NCBI RefSeq assembly: GCF_030272895.1
Contig: NZ_JALRNF010000002.1
Span: forward strand, 62,001-126,000
DNA: 64,000 nucleotides
Reading direction: 5' to 3'
Origin: Pseudomonas sp. BGr12
Lineage (GTDB): Bacteria; Pseudomonadota; Gammaproteobacteria; Pseudomonadales; Pseudomonadaceae
This document shows, piece after piece, positions 16,697 through 25,411 of this stretch. Position 1 is the first letter of the stretch. Each line of letters opens with the position of its first letter. Both the position numbers and the translations under genes were made by a program. The notes beneath the pieces were generated by a model, which was given only the letters and a program-made list of their open reading frames with translations, ran no database searches and was not told the DNA's origin.

Positions 16697-19600
16697 GCCC
16701 GCACTGCAGGGGCTGGGTGCTGGCGATTTTGCCCTGGTTTGCCAGTGAACTGGCCGTCGCCAGCCAGCAGACACTATCGCTGCCCAAATACCCTGGCATG
16801 AAGGCGAGCCTTGATACAGGTGCAAAATATTGCGCGGGCACCTTGCCGTTGACGCTGACCGCCAGACAGGCCAGCGACTTGCGCGATGGCGCGGCCGCGC
16901 GCAAGGCGATGGGCTGGGCGCAGATGATCGCCCAGATGGAATGCCCACAGGCATCGGTCATCAGCCTCGTGGCATTGGTCAATGGCAAGCCGGTGTACAA
17001 GGCAACGGCGCGCAAGGCTAATGGCTGGGTGATGGTCGAGACCAGACTGGCCAAGGTGGAGCCGTCGAACAAAGTGGTGTCTGCGCCTGCACCTGCCAAG
17101 ACGCCAAATGCCGCGCAGGCAACTCAGGGTTCCCCTTCATCGCCTGAAGCGTCCAATGAACGGACAAGCAAGGTAACGCCTGCCAAACCAGATTCCGACT
17201 CGACGTCACAGAATGACGCAAGCATTGCCCAGGCTGACAAGGCGGCGTTTGCGAAGCTGCTCAAGGTGGCTGAGTCAGGTGATGCCCGCGCGCAGTTTGA
17301 GTTGGGGCAAATGTACGTCAGGGGGCGAGGCGTCGCGAGGGACGTCCAACAAACAGTGATCTGGTACCGCAAGGCAGCCGAGCAAGGCAATGCCGACGCG
17401 CAGAACAGCCTGGGGGATATGTACGCCTATGGCGCAAGCGTGGTCAAGGATGAGCAGCAAGCGCTGGCCTTGTATCGCCAGGCGGCCGAGCAAGGGGACT
17501 TCACCGGGCAGTTGAATCTGGGGGTGATGTACGCCGAAGGCCGGGGTGTTCCCAAGGATGAGCAGCAGGCAGAGCGTTGGTACCAGAAGGCGGTTGAGCG
17601 AGATAACCCTGGCGCGCAAAAGAAGCTGGGCGACCTGTACGCCGAAGGCAAAGGGGTCATAAAGGATGAGCAGCAAGCGGTAGCCTGGTACCGCAAGGCG
17701 GCCGAGCAGGGCAATGCCGGCGCGCAGACCAGCCTGGCCGGCATGTACGTCAATGGCCGTGGCGTTGCCAAGGATGCGCAACAAGCCGTGGCTTGGTACC
17801 GCAAGGCGGCCGAGCAAGGAGAGGCCGGCGCGCAGATTGGCCTGGCAGACCTGTACGCCAATGGCCAAGGCGTGGCCAAGGATGAGCAACAAGCGGTGGC
17901 CTGGTACCGCAAGGCGGCCGAACAAGGAAACAACAGCGCGCAGAACAGGCTGGGAGATATGTATGCCGAGGGCCGAGGCGTGGCCAGGGATGAACGACAA
18001 GCCTTGGTTTGGTACCTCAAGACGGTCGAACAAGGCGATTCATTGTGGCAGAAGTGGTTGGCGGACAGGTACGCCGAGGGCCGGGGCGTGGCCAAGGATG
18101 AGAAGCAAGCGGTGGCTTGGTATCGCAAGGCGGCGGAGCAGGGGGATACCTATGCGCAATCCGAACTGGGGGACATGTATCTCGAGGGCAAGGGTGTAGC
18201 GAAAGATCAGCAGCAGGCGCTGGCCTGGTACCGCAAGGCGGCAGAGCAAGGCAACACCATCGCGCAGTTCAAGCTGGGTGATATGTATGCCGAGGGTGAT
18301 GGCGTAGCGAAGGATGAGCAGCAAGCAGTGGCCTGGTACTTGAAGGCGGTTGAGCAAGGAGGTGCCTACGCGCAGAGCGCGATGGGGGACAGGTACGCCA
18401 AGGGTAGGGGCGTGGTGAAGGATGAGCAGCAAGCGGCGGCCTGGTACAACAAGGCAGCAGAACAAGGCGGTGTCACCTGGCAGCTTCGTCTGGCCGACAG
18501 GTATGCCGCGGGTCGAGGTGTGGTCAAGGATGAGCAGCAAGCGCTGGCCTGGTACCGCAAGGCGGCAGACCAGGGCGATACCACGGCACAGACCAGGCTG
18601 GGGGACATGTATGCCGAGGGGAGGGGTGTCGACAAGGATGAGCAGCAGGCACTGGCCTGGTACCACAAGGCGGCTGAACAAGGCGATCTGAGTGCCCAGT
18701 CGAAACTGGGTGACCTGTATGCCGAGGGCAAAGGTGTCGCCCAGGATGGGCAGCAGGCGTTGGCCTGGTACCACAAGGCGGCAGAACAAGGCGCTTTCAG
18801 CGCGCAGTGGAAACTGGGTGACCTGTATGCCGAGGGCAAAGGTGTCGCCAAGGATGAGCAGCAAGCGGCAGCCTGGTACGGCAAGGCCGCCGAACGGTCT
18901 GCCTTCTGGCAGACCAGGCTGGCGCGCAAGTACGCCTATGGCGAAGGCCTGACGAAGGATCATCAAAAAGCGTTGTTTTGGTATCGCAAGGCGGCCGAAC
19001 AAGGTGATGCCGGCGCGCAATGGACCTTGGGCGACATGTACGCCACCGGCGAAGGTGTGACCAAGGATCTGACGCAGGCAGCGGCCTGGTACAACCAGTC
19101 GGCTGAACAAAGAAGTGCCTATTGGCAGGCCAGGCTGGCGGCCATGTATGCCAAAGGAGAAGGACTTGCCAGGAATGCGCAGCAAGCGGCGATCTGGTAT
19201 CGCAAGGCTGCCGAACGAGGGGATGCCGGTGCGCAGTTCTATCTGGGGAAAATGTACAGCGATGGCCATGGCGTCGCCAGGAGTCAACGTGAAGCGGCGG
19301 CGTGGTACCGCAAGGCGGCCGAGCAAGGCGAGAGCAGTGCGCAGACCAATCTTGGGATGTTGTATTTGAAAGGCCAAGGCGTCGCGAAGGATGAGCAGCA
19401 AGCGGTGGCCTGGTTCCGCAAGGCGGCCGAGCAAGGAAGTGCCGTCGCGCAGTTCAACCTGGGCGTTGTCTACGATAACGGCAGAGGCGTCGCGAAAGAT
19501 CAGCAGCAAGCAATCACCTGGTACCGCAAGGCCGCCGATCAGGGCGAGAGCGGCGCGCAGGTCAATCTGGGGAACATGTACTTGCATGGCCGCGGTGTGA

Positions 19601-19905
19601 CGCAAGACGAACAGCAAGCGTTGGACTGGTATCGCAAGGCCGCCGGGCAAGGCAATGCACTCGCCCAGACCAAGCTTGGGACCCTGTACGCCAACGGTAG
19701 TGGCGTCTCCAAGGACGAGCAGCAAGCCGTCATGTGGTACCGCAAGGCGGCTGAACAAGGATTTGCCGACGCGCAGTTTTTACTTGGACTTTATTATGAG
19801 GCAGGTAGAGGCGTTAGCAAAAACGACCAGCAAGCGGTGTACTGGTATCGACAGGCGGCGAAGCAAGGCAAGGAAGCGGCCCGGCGCAGACTGGCCGAGA
19901 TGTAG
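16693..19905 (+). CDS. secreted protein with 24 Sel1-like repeats
   Basis: 1070 residues from the ATG at 16693, which overlaps the stop of the lipoprotein gene. A signal peptide (hydrophobic residues 9-24, cut near AVAS-Q) precedes a small domain (about 27-125) with two cysteines and a low-complexity Ala/Pro/Ser linker (about 126-180). Residues 196-1058 are 24 Sel1-like units of 36 residues (one of 35), each of the form G-D-x-x-A-Q-x-x-L-G-x-M-Y-x-x-G-x-G-V-A-K-D-x-Q-Q-A-x-x-W-Y-R-K-A-A-E-Q. Units 8, 12, 16 and 18 replace the A before Q by W. Such solenoids scaffold protein interactions; here probably periplasmic, working with the coupled lipoprotein. Confidence 0.9.
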   Translation: MSPHCRGWVLAILPWFASELAVASQQTLSLPKYPGMKASLDTGAKYCAGTLPLTLTARQASDLRDGAAARKAMGWAQMIAQMECPQASVISLVALVNGKPVYKATARKANGWVMVETRLAKVEPSNKVVSAPAPAKTPNAAQATQGSPSSPEASNERTSKVTPAKPDSDSTSQNDASIAQADKAAFAKLLKVAESGDARAQFELGQMYVRGRGVARDVQQTVIWYRKAAEQGNADAQNSLGDMYAYGASVVKDEQQALALYRQAAEQGDFTGQLNLGVMYAEGRGVPKDEQQAERWYQKAVERDNPGAQKKLGDLYAEGKGVIKDEQQAVAWYRKAAEQGNAGAQTSLAGMYVNGRGVAKDAQQAVAWYRKAAEQGEAGAQIGLADLYANGQGVAKDEQQAVAWYRKAAEQGNNSAQNRLGDMYAEGRGVARDERQALVWYLKTVEQGDSLWQKWLADRYAEGRGVAKDEKQAVAWYRKAAEQGDTYAQSELGDMYLEGKGVAKDQQQALAWYRKAAEQGNTIAQFKLGDMYAEGDGVAKDEQQAVAWYLKAVEQGGAYAQSAMGDRYAKGRGVVKDEQQAAAWYNKAAEQGGVTWQLRLADRYAAGRGVVKDEQQALAWYRKAADQGDTTAQTRLGDMYAEGRGVDKDEQQALAWYHKAAEQGDLSAQSKLGDLYAEGKGVAQDGQQALAWYHKAAEQGAFSAQWKLGDLYAEGKGVAKDEQQAAAWYGKAAERSAFWQTRLARKYAYGEGLTKDHQKALFWYRKAAEQGDAGAQWTLGDMYATGEGVTKDLTQAAAWYNQSAEQRSAYWQARLAAMYAKGEGLARNAQQAAIWYRKAAERGDAGAQFYLGKMYSDGHGVARSQREAAAWYRKAAEQGESSAQTNLGMLYLKGQGVAKDEQQAVAWFRKAAEQGSAVAQFNLGVVYDNGRGVAKDQQQAITWYRKAADQGESGAQVNLGNMYLHGRGVTQDEQQALDWYRKAAGQGNALAQTKLGTLYANGSGVSKDEQQAVMWYRKAAEQGFADAQFLLGLYYEAGRGVSKNDQQAVYWYRQAAKQGKEAARRRLAEM
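17278..19866 (+). repeat. 108-bp tandem coding repeats (24 copies)
   Basis: The Sel1 units are also repeated at DNA level, with recurring words such as GGATGAGCAGCAAGCG and TGGTACCGCAAGGCGGC at about 108-bp spacing. Copies are similar enough to allow recombination and copy-number change between strains, but differ at third positions and in the first eight residues of each unit. Confidence 0.85.
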
Positions 19906-20012
19906 CAGATCCGGGGCCGATCTTGTGGCTTTAGAAACCGCTCGACGGCAGCGCCAGCCCGTCAGCCAGGAAGGACTAGACTTCCACTACTTCGTACTCG
20001 TTGGGATAGGCA

Positions 20013-20786
20013 ATGAGGCGCGTGGTGTTCAACCAGAAGGGGGGCGTCGGTAAATCCAGCATCACGTGCAACCTCGCGGCAATCAGTGCCTTCGAGGGTT
20101 ACCGCACGCTACTGCTGGATCTTGATGCCCATGCAAATGCCACCCGTTACCTTACAGGCCTGGGCGGTGATGATGCGCCCCTCGGCATTGCCGACTTCTT
20201 CAAGCAGACGCTGTTCCCGGGACCGGCTTCGATAAAATCGCATATCCATATCCACGAAACGCCCTTCAACAACCTCCACTTGATTTCGGCCTCGTCGGAG
20301 CTGGAGGCGTTGCAATCGAAGCTCGAAACCCGCTGCAAGATCCATAAGCTCGGCAAGCTGCTGGACAGCCTGGATGAGGACTATGAGCGGATCTACATCG
20401 ATACCCCGCCAGGCTTGAACTTCTACAGCATTTGCGCATTGATTGCCGCTGATCGCTGCTTGATCCCCTTTGATTGCGACAGCTTTTCCCGCGAAGCGCT
20501 TTACGCCGTGCTGCGCGAAATCGAGGAAATCAAAGGTGACCATAACGTGCGGCTGGAGGTGGAGGGCATCGTCGTCAACCAGTACCAGGTGCGCAATGCC
20601 CTGCCGCATCGGCTGCTCGATGAACTGCTCGACGAGAACATGCCGATCCTGCCGGTGTACCTGATGAGTTCGGTGAAAATGCGTGAGTCACACCAGGCCT
20701 GCAAACCGCTGATCTATCTGGCCCCGCACCACAAGCTATCGCGCCAGTTCGAGGAACTGTTCGACCTGCTGGAAGAACATGCCTGA
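20013..20786 (+). CDS. orphan ParA/Soj-type P-loop ATPase
   Basis: 257 residues. The deviant Walker A motif KGGVGKSS is at residues 9-16 immediately after the first strand, a switch region LLLDLDAHANAT follows at about 34-45, and IYIDTPPG (about 128-135) is the Walker B region. These define the ParA/MinD family, which forms ATP-dependent dimers that place plasmids, chromosomes or protein complexes in the cell. No parB, centromere-like repeat or replication gene is adjacent, so a positioning role for a protein cargo is more likely than DNA partition. It follows the Sel1 gene by about 107 bp on the same strand. Confidence 0.87.
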   Translation: MRRVVFNQKGGVGKSSITCNLAAISAFEGYRTLLLDLDAHANATRYLTGLGGDDAPLGIADFFKQTLFPGPASIKSHIHIHETPFNNLHLISASSELEALQSKLETRCKIHKLGKLLDSLDEDYERIYIDTPPGLNFYSICALIAADRCLIPFDCDSFSREALYAVLREIEEIKGDHNVRLEVEGIVVNQYQVRNALPHRLLDELLDENMPILPVYLMSSVKMRESHQACKPLIYLAPHHKLSRQFEELFDLLEEHA

Positions 20787-20820
20787 ACCGGGAACGGATC
20801 GCTGAGCCGCTGGGCGAAGG

Positions 20821-22566
20821 CTATGGCGTCCAATCCACACAGTGTTCCTCCAGATAGGCATCGACAGCGGCGCCGATCGTCGGGTGGAAGATGTCATGGC
20901 CGAGATGCTCCAGGACTTCCAGGCGCAGCAGTTTGTCCTTGACTGGATCCTTCATCTCGGCGAAACGCAACTCGATATTCGTGGCGCGCAATGACTGGTC
21001 CAGTTCGATCAGCATGTCAGCCGAGGTCACATCGACACTGGTGACCGGCTCCGCCGCAACCACCACCCGGCGTACCGGCGTGGGTGATTGGGCAAGCGCT
21101 TGCTGGATGCAGTTCTGGAACAGCTCGGCGTTGGCAAAGAACAGCGGCGCATCCCAGCGGAACAGCACCAGGCCCGGTACCAGGCGCGCGTGGGGGTAGC
21201 GGCTGATGTCGTGGTAACCGCGAATACCGTCGACGCGACCGAGCACCGCGTAATGCGGGCGCCAGCCGTCCCAGAGAAACTCGATCACCGCCACCACCAC
21301 GGCAAGGCCAATGCCTGGTACGGCACCGAGCACGGCCACGCCGACGAAACAGGTGATCGACAGCCAGAACTCCCAGCGCTGGATGCGGTAGATGCGCTTG
21401 AGGTCCTTGAATTCGAACAGGCCGATGGCGGCCGCGATGACCACCGCGGCCAGCGCACTGTTGGGCAGGTGCTTGAGCAGGTCGGGGGCCAGCAGCAGGA
21501 GCACGGCCACGCCCAACGCGCCGAACACCCCGGTGAGCTGCGTTCTGGAGCCTGCGGCTTCGGCGACCGGGGTGCGCGACGAACTACTGCTGATGGGAAA
21601 ACCCTGGAACAGCGCCGTTGCGAGGTTGGCGGCGCCCAGCCCGACCATTTCCTGGTTGGGGTCGACCTGGCTTCGGGTCTTGGCCGCGTAGGTACGCGAC
21701 AGCACGCTGGTGTCGGCAAACGAAACCAGGGCCACGGCACATCCGCCGATCAGGACGGTGACCAGGTCACTCGCGTGCAGCCAGGGCACAGCGAAACCCG
21801 GCAGCCCCTGCGGCAACGAGCCCAGCACCTTGACGCCATGGTTGGCGGCAAGGTCGAGGCTGCCGGTTACCAAAGTCGCGGCCACTACGGCAATGAGCAT
21901 GTCGGGCAAACGCTTGAAGCGTTTAAGCACCAGGATCGTCACCAGGGTACCGGCGCCCACGGCAAAGGCGACCCAATTGGCCTGGCCGTCCAGCAGCGCC
22001 TTGCCGAGCCCCAGGGTGTCCCGTAGCGGGCCGTTGCTGTCGATGGAAATGCCGAACAACTTGGGCGTCTGGCTGATCAGTACGGTCAGGGCAATGCCAT
22101 TCATGTAGCCGTAGCGAATGGGTTTGGACAGCAGCTCGGTGATGAAACCCAGGCGCAACAGCCCGGCACCGATGCACACCAGCCCTGACACCAGCGCCAT
22201 GGCGCTGGCCAGGGTAATGGCGCGCAGCGGGTCGCCGCCCGAGAGCGGCAGCACCACGGCAAGGATGATCGCCGCCAGGGCGGAGTCCGGGCCGAGCACC
22301 AGGATCCGGCTGGGGCCGAACAGGGCATAGGCCAGCAATGGCACGATGGTGGCATACAGGCCGTAGATGCCCGGCACACCCGACGCCTCTGCATAGGCGA
22401 TACCGACCGGCACCAGCATGGTGGTCAATACCAGCCCGGCGACCAGATCCTTCGGCAGCCAGCCGGGTTGGTACGTTCGCAGCATCCGCACGCCCGGCAG
22501 CCAGCGCAACCAGCCAGCTGGGGCAGGGGGCTGGCTGCCGGGTTCGTCGGGTTGGATTTCGTTCAT
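20821..22566 (-). CDS. SulP-family anion transporter with STAS domain
   Basis: 581 residues from the ATG at 22566; a start at 22608 would overlap the upstream gene and lacks a ribosome site. About 10-12 hydrophobic segments are followed by a cytoplasmic STAS domain (about residues 445-570, with VVVAAEPVTSVDVTSADML). The early segment AGLVLTTMLVPVGIAYAEASG and PIYGLY-like GIYGLYATIVP match SulP proteins, which carry sulfate, bicarbonate or other anions. It is 25 bp downstream of a Ca2+/H+ antiporter gene on the same strand. The substrate is not certain. Confidence 0.88.
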   Translation of the reverse strand: MNEIQPDEPGSQPPAPAGWLRWLPGVRMLRTYQPGWLPKDLVAGLVLTTMLVPVGIAYAEASGVPGIYGLYATIVPLLAYALFGPSRILVLGPDSALAAIILAVVLPLSGGDPLRAITLASAMALVSGLVCIGAGLLRLGFITELLSKPIRYGYMNGIALTVLISQTPKLFGISIDSNGPLRDTLGLGKALLDGQANWVAFAVGAGTLVTILVLKRFKRLPDMLIAVVAATLVTGSLDLAANHGVKVLGSLPQGLPGFAVPWLHASDLVTVLIGGCAVALVSFADTSVLSRTYAAKTRSQVDPNQEMVGLGAANLATALFQGFPISSSSSRTPVAEAAGSRTQLTGVFGALGVAVLLLLAPDLLKHLPNSALAAVVIAAAIGLFEFKDLKRIYRIQRWEFWLSITCFVGVAVLGAVPGIGLAVVVAVIEFLWDGWRPHYAVLGRVDGIRGYHDISRYPHARLVPGLVLFRWDAPLFFANAELFQNCIQQALAQSPTPVRRVVVAAEPVTSVDVTSADMLIELDQSLRATNIELRFAEMKDPVKDKLLRLEVLEHLGHDIFHPTIGAAVDAYLEEHCVDWTP

Positions 22567-22591
22567 GCAGCGTACCTGTGAGTGGGTGGAA

Positions 22592-23665
22592 TCAGGAAAC
22601 CGTGACATCCGGAGTGAAGAAGTAGGCGAGGCCGAGGATCAGGTAGACGGCGAGCAGCTGCACGCCCTTGAGCCAGTCCGAGCGGCCATCGCCGGCCACT
22701 TGTCCGGTGATCAGTACTGCCAGCAGCATGCTCAGCACCAGCCCGCTGGAGAACGCGAGGTCCATGGGGGTGGCACTGATGAGGTAACTGGCCAGGACCA
22801 GGACGGGGGCCACGAACAGGGCCACCTGGACACTGGAGCCGATGGCGATGGCGAGCGAGAGGTCCATGCGGTTCTTCATGGCCGCCGAAATCGCCGATGA
22901 ATGCTCCGCTGCGTTGCCCAGTATCGCGACAATGAACACCCCGACAAACAGGTTGCTCAGGCCAAGCTGGCGGGCGCTGGGTTCGATGGCCGCCACCAGA
23001 ATCTCACTGATCCAGGCGATCATGACTGTCGCGGCGGCCAGTACCAGCAACGCCTTGCCTGTCGACCAGTCGGGCGCCTGGTGCGGGTCATGCACCGCAC
23101 CCGGGTCGCCGGCGAAAAGATTCTTGTGGGTGATCAGCGAATACACCAGGAACAGCCCGTAGACCAGCAGCAAAACCAGTGAAATGTACAAGCTCAGTGC
23201 CTGCAGGCCATGGGGCACGCGGGGGGCGACCACGGCGTTGTAGGCGGCCGGAAGAATCAGGGCGATGGCCGCCAGTGTCAGCAGGGTGGCTTGAGAGCGC
23301 GCGGCAGACGCGTTGAACAGTTGCTCGCGGTGACGCAGGCCGCCGGCAAGCATGGCCGCCCCCAGGACCAGCAGGATATTGCCGACAATCGAGCCGGCAA
23401 CCGACGCTTTCACCACATCATGCAGGCCGGCGCGCATCGCGCTGAGGGCGATGATCAGCTCGGTGGCATTGCCAAAGGTGGCATTGAGCAGCCCGCCCAC
23501 GCCTTCTCCGGAGCGCTCTGCCAGTTGCTCCGTCGCCCGGCCGAGCCATCCTGCCAGGGGGACGATCGCCAACGCGGCGGCCAGGAACACCAACAGGTGG
23601 CGCTCTGGCGAGACGAACTCAAGCACAATTGCGATGGGCACGAAGACCAGCATCCAGTTGAGCAT
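22592..23665 (-). CDS. CaCA-family Ca2+/H+ antiporter
   Basis: 357 residues from the ATG at 23665, preceded by AAGGGG. Two inverted halves each carry the family's acidic alpha repeat: [16 protein letters not shown] near residue 65 and [19 protein letters not shown] in the second half. About 11 membrane segments. This is the ChaA/CAX type, which expels Ca2+ (or Na+/K+) in exchange for protons. It is the first gene of a probable two-gene operon with the SulP transporter. Confidence 0.88.
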   Translation of the reverse strand: MLNWMLVFVPIAIVLEFVSPERHLLVFLAAALAIVPLAGWLGRATEQLAERSGEGVGGLLNATFGNATELIIALSAMRAGLHDVVKASVAGSIVGNILLVLGAAMLAGGLRHREQLFNASAARSQATLLTLAAIALILPAAYNAVVAPRVPHGLQALSLYISLVLLLVYGLFLVYSLITHKNLFAGDPGAVHDPHQAPDWSTGKALLVLAAATVMIAWISEILVAAIEPSARQLGLSNLFVGVFIVAILGNAAEHSSAISAAMKNRMDLSLAIAIGSSVQVALFVAPVLVLASYLISATPMDLAFSSGLVLSMLLAVLITGQVAGDGRSDWLKGVQLLAVYLILGLAYFFTPDVTVS

Positions 23666-23881
23666 CACGGTGCCCCTTGCGCTGATGGGAATTGAGCCAC
23701 GCAGACGCAAGTTTAGTAAGGAATGCTGGATGCGCTGGACGGCGAGGATGCTGTACCCGGGGTGGTGAGCCGGCGCCTTGCGTCCATACTGCTGAAGCAG
23801 CGTGCAATGTTAAAATCACCAGGCCCTTGTGCTTGCCAGGCAAGGGCGGACTTTCATATGAGCAGATGCCGCGAGGGTGGG

Positions 23882-24544
23882 ATGGCCAAGCCCAACGAGA
23901 ACAAACCCAATCGAATTCTCGACCCTGTCGACCGGGTGACCGAGGTGATCTTCGGCTTGCTCATGGCGATGACGTTCGTGGGCACCTTGAGCGCTGCGAC
24001 GGCTGGCCGTGAAGACGTGCGGACCATGATGCTCGCTGCCCTCGGTTGCAACCTGGCCTGGGGGCTGGCCGACGCGGTCATCTACTTGCTGCATACCTGG
24101 ACCGAACGGACGCGCCACCGCAATTTCATGATCTTCCTGCGAAAAGAGGCCAGCGCAGAGCAGGGGCGGGGGCTGATCGCCGATGCACTGCCGCCGCGCA
24201 TCGCTGCAGTAGCGAGCGGGGAGGTCCTGGAGGATTTGCGCCAACGTCTGGTCGACAGTCGCGACGGGCCGGTTCGCCCGCGCTTGGGGGGCACCGATTT
24301 CCTCGGCGCCCTGGGCGTTTTCCTGTTGGTCGTGGTGGCAACCTTCCCGGTTGTGATCCCGTTCTTGCTGACCAGCGACAACTTCCTGGCCATTCGCGCC
24401 TCCAACCTGGTGGCCCTGGTGCTGCTGTTTGCCGCCGGCTGGCTGTTGGCTCGCCACTCCGGTGGCAATCCCTGGTTGTCGGGATTGGCGTTGGCGATCA
24501 TTGGTGCAGCCCTGATGCTCGGGATCATTGCGCTGGGGGGGTGA
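23882..24544 (+). CDS. VIT/CCC1-like membrane protein
   Basis: 220 residues from ATG at 23882; an in-frame ATG at 23858 with AAGGGCGG 8 bp upstream is an alternative start. The N-terminal segment DPVDRVTEVIFGLLMAMTFV, a cytosolic helical region (about 90-140), then three hydrophobic segments at the C-terminus resemble the VIT family of iron/manganese transporters as found in bacteria, but the usual first-helix motif is altered, so transport is not certain. Its 3' end overlaps the end of the convergent MAPEG gene by 20 bp. Confidence 0.6.
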   Translation: MAKPNENKPNRILDPVDRVTEVIFGLLMAMTFVGTLSAATAGREDVRTMMLAALGCNLAWGLADAVIYLLHTWTERTRHRNFMIFLRKEASAEQGRGLIADALPPRIAAVASGEVLEDLRQRLVDSRDGPVRPRLGGTDFLGALGVFLLVVVATFPVVIPFLLTSDNFLAIRASNLVALVLLFAAGWLLARHSGGNPWLSGLALAIIGAALMLGIIALGG

Positions 24545-24992
24545 TTTGCAAGGCCGCTAGCGACGCTGCCTCGATCACCTCCACGGTGACCATCGTAGCC
24601 AGCCCTATCAGGCAGAAAATGCCGACCAGATAGCTGACGGTTCTCCAGGGCTGCAGGCTTGCCAGGTAAGTAGCGGTGTGCAGAAACCTCGCGGCAGTAA
24701 ACAAGCCGCTAAGCCAGAGGGTCATGCCGGCAGGGGCATCGAGGGCGATGGCCAGCCCGCCCAGCGCGATAAACATCGGGATGTTCTCCAGATCGTTCCT
24801 CCAGGCCTGCATGGCCCGGACGACTTCTGGCCGTTCTGCGGCATGGACTGATCGCTTGAATACGGCGGCGTCTTCCGGATTGATGAAGGCAGTGAAGCGC
24901 AGGCGGTAGTAGCCCTGGTAACAAGAAATCGCCAGCATTTTCAGGAATAGCGCTACGACGCAGAGGGCGTAGGCTGACATGACACTGCTCAT
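24525..24992 (-). CDS. MAPEG-family membrane protein
   Basis: 155 residues with four hydrophobic segments. The region YYRLRFTAFINPEDAAVFKR followed by RNDLENIPMFIALG is the characteristic cytoplasmic loop and R-N-x-x-E-N of MAPEG proteins (microsomal glutathione transferase/prostaglandin E synthase-like), where the Asn/Glu contact glutathione. Translation could also begin at 24980. The gene start overlaps the stop of the membrane-protein gene at 24989-25303, so they form a two-gene operon divergent from the XRE regulator. Confidence 0.82.
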   Translation of the reverse strand: MSSVMSAYALCVVALFLKMLAISCYQGYYRLRFTAFINPEDAAVFKRSVHAAERPEVVRAMQAWRNDLENIPMFIALGGLAIALDAPAGMTLWLSGLFTAARFLHTATYLASLQPWRTVSYLVGIFCLIGLATMVTVEVIEAASLAALQITPPAQ

Positions 24993-25303
24993 ACCCTGCG
25001 CCCCCTCGCAACGCCCTTGACCGCGATATACAACAGGGGCCCCGCTGAAACGAACACTGCCGTAACCAGCAGGTAGGGCACCACGCCACGTAGCGTGCCG
25101 CCTCGTGATCGGGTGTCGTTTACCATCCAGATACCGGCAAGGGCCGCCATCAAATACAGATCGATCACCACTTGTGCGGTATCGGGCCGGGACATCAGCC
25201 GAATGCCGAAGGCAACGAGCGACTGCTCGGCTATCGCCATCGTCCAGCCGGTATAGAGTGCGAAGGCCATCAAGACCAACCACGCGGCATTGTGGGCGCT
25301 CAT
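24989..25303 (-). CDS. small three-helix membrane protein (DUF2834-like?)
   Basis: 104 residues; AGGAGAGG lies 3 bp upstream of the tandem ATG-ATG at 25306/25303, which favours the second. Three hydrophobic segments are visible (about residues 7-27, 46-64, 74-96). The size and layout, including a VVIDLYLMAALAGIWMVND segment, remind me of DUF2834 proteins, but I cannot confirm this. It is translationally coupled to the MAPEG gene and divergent from the XRE-family gene. Confidence 0.6.
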   Translation of the reverse strand: MSAHNAAWLVLMAFALYTGWTMAIAEQSLVAFGIRLMSRPDTAQVVIDLYLMAALAGIWMVNDTRSRGGTLRGVVPYLLVTAVFVSAGPLLYIAVKGVARGRRV

Positions 25304-25360
25304 CATCCTCTCCTGGGTAAAGGGTCCAGGCACAGTAGTGATAGAGTCGCTGATGTCTCA

Positions 25361-25377
25361 ATGACCTCACAGGTCAT
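25361..25377. promoter_or_regulatory. 17-bp palindrome, likely operator
   Basis: ATGACCT CAC AGGTCAT: perfect 7-bp arms around a 3-bp centre, in the 108-bp gap between the divergent membrane-protein operon (start 25303) and the XRE regulator (start 25412). Its position suggests binding by the XRE protein to control both directions. Confidence 0.6.
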
Positions 25378-25411
25378 GGACGCCTCTCACACGGACCGTC
25401 AGAGTCGAAGC

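Noticed and set aside
18040..19758. 572-codon open frame on the minus strand across the Sel1 repeats
   Set aside because: It is a by-product of the 108-bp repeats: the plus-strand frame has a signal peptide, the Sel1 pattern and a coupled start, and a reverse frame of repeats without any known fold is expected by chance.
17278..19866. CRISPR-like regular repeats
   Set aside because: Repeats are 108 bp, coding and without unique spacers; they are Sel1 units.
20013..20786. Plasmid or integrated-element partition locus
   Set aside because: Only a ParA-type ATPase is present; no parB, replication gene, integrase or direct-repeat centromere is nearby.
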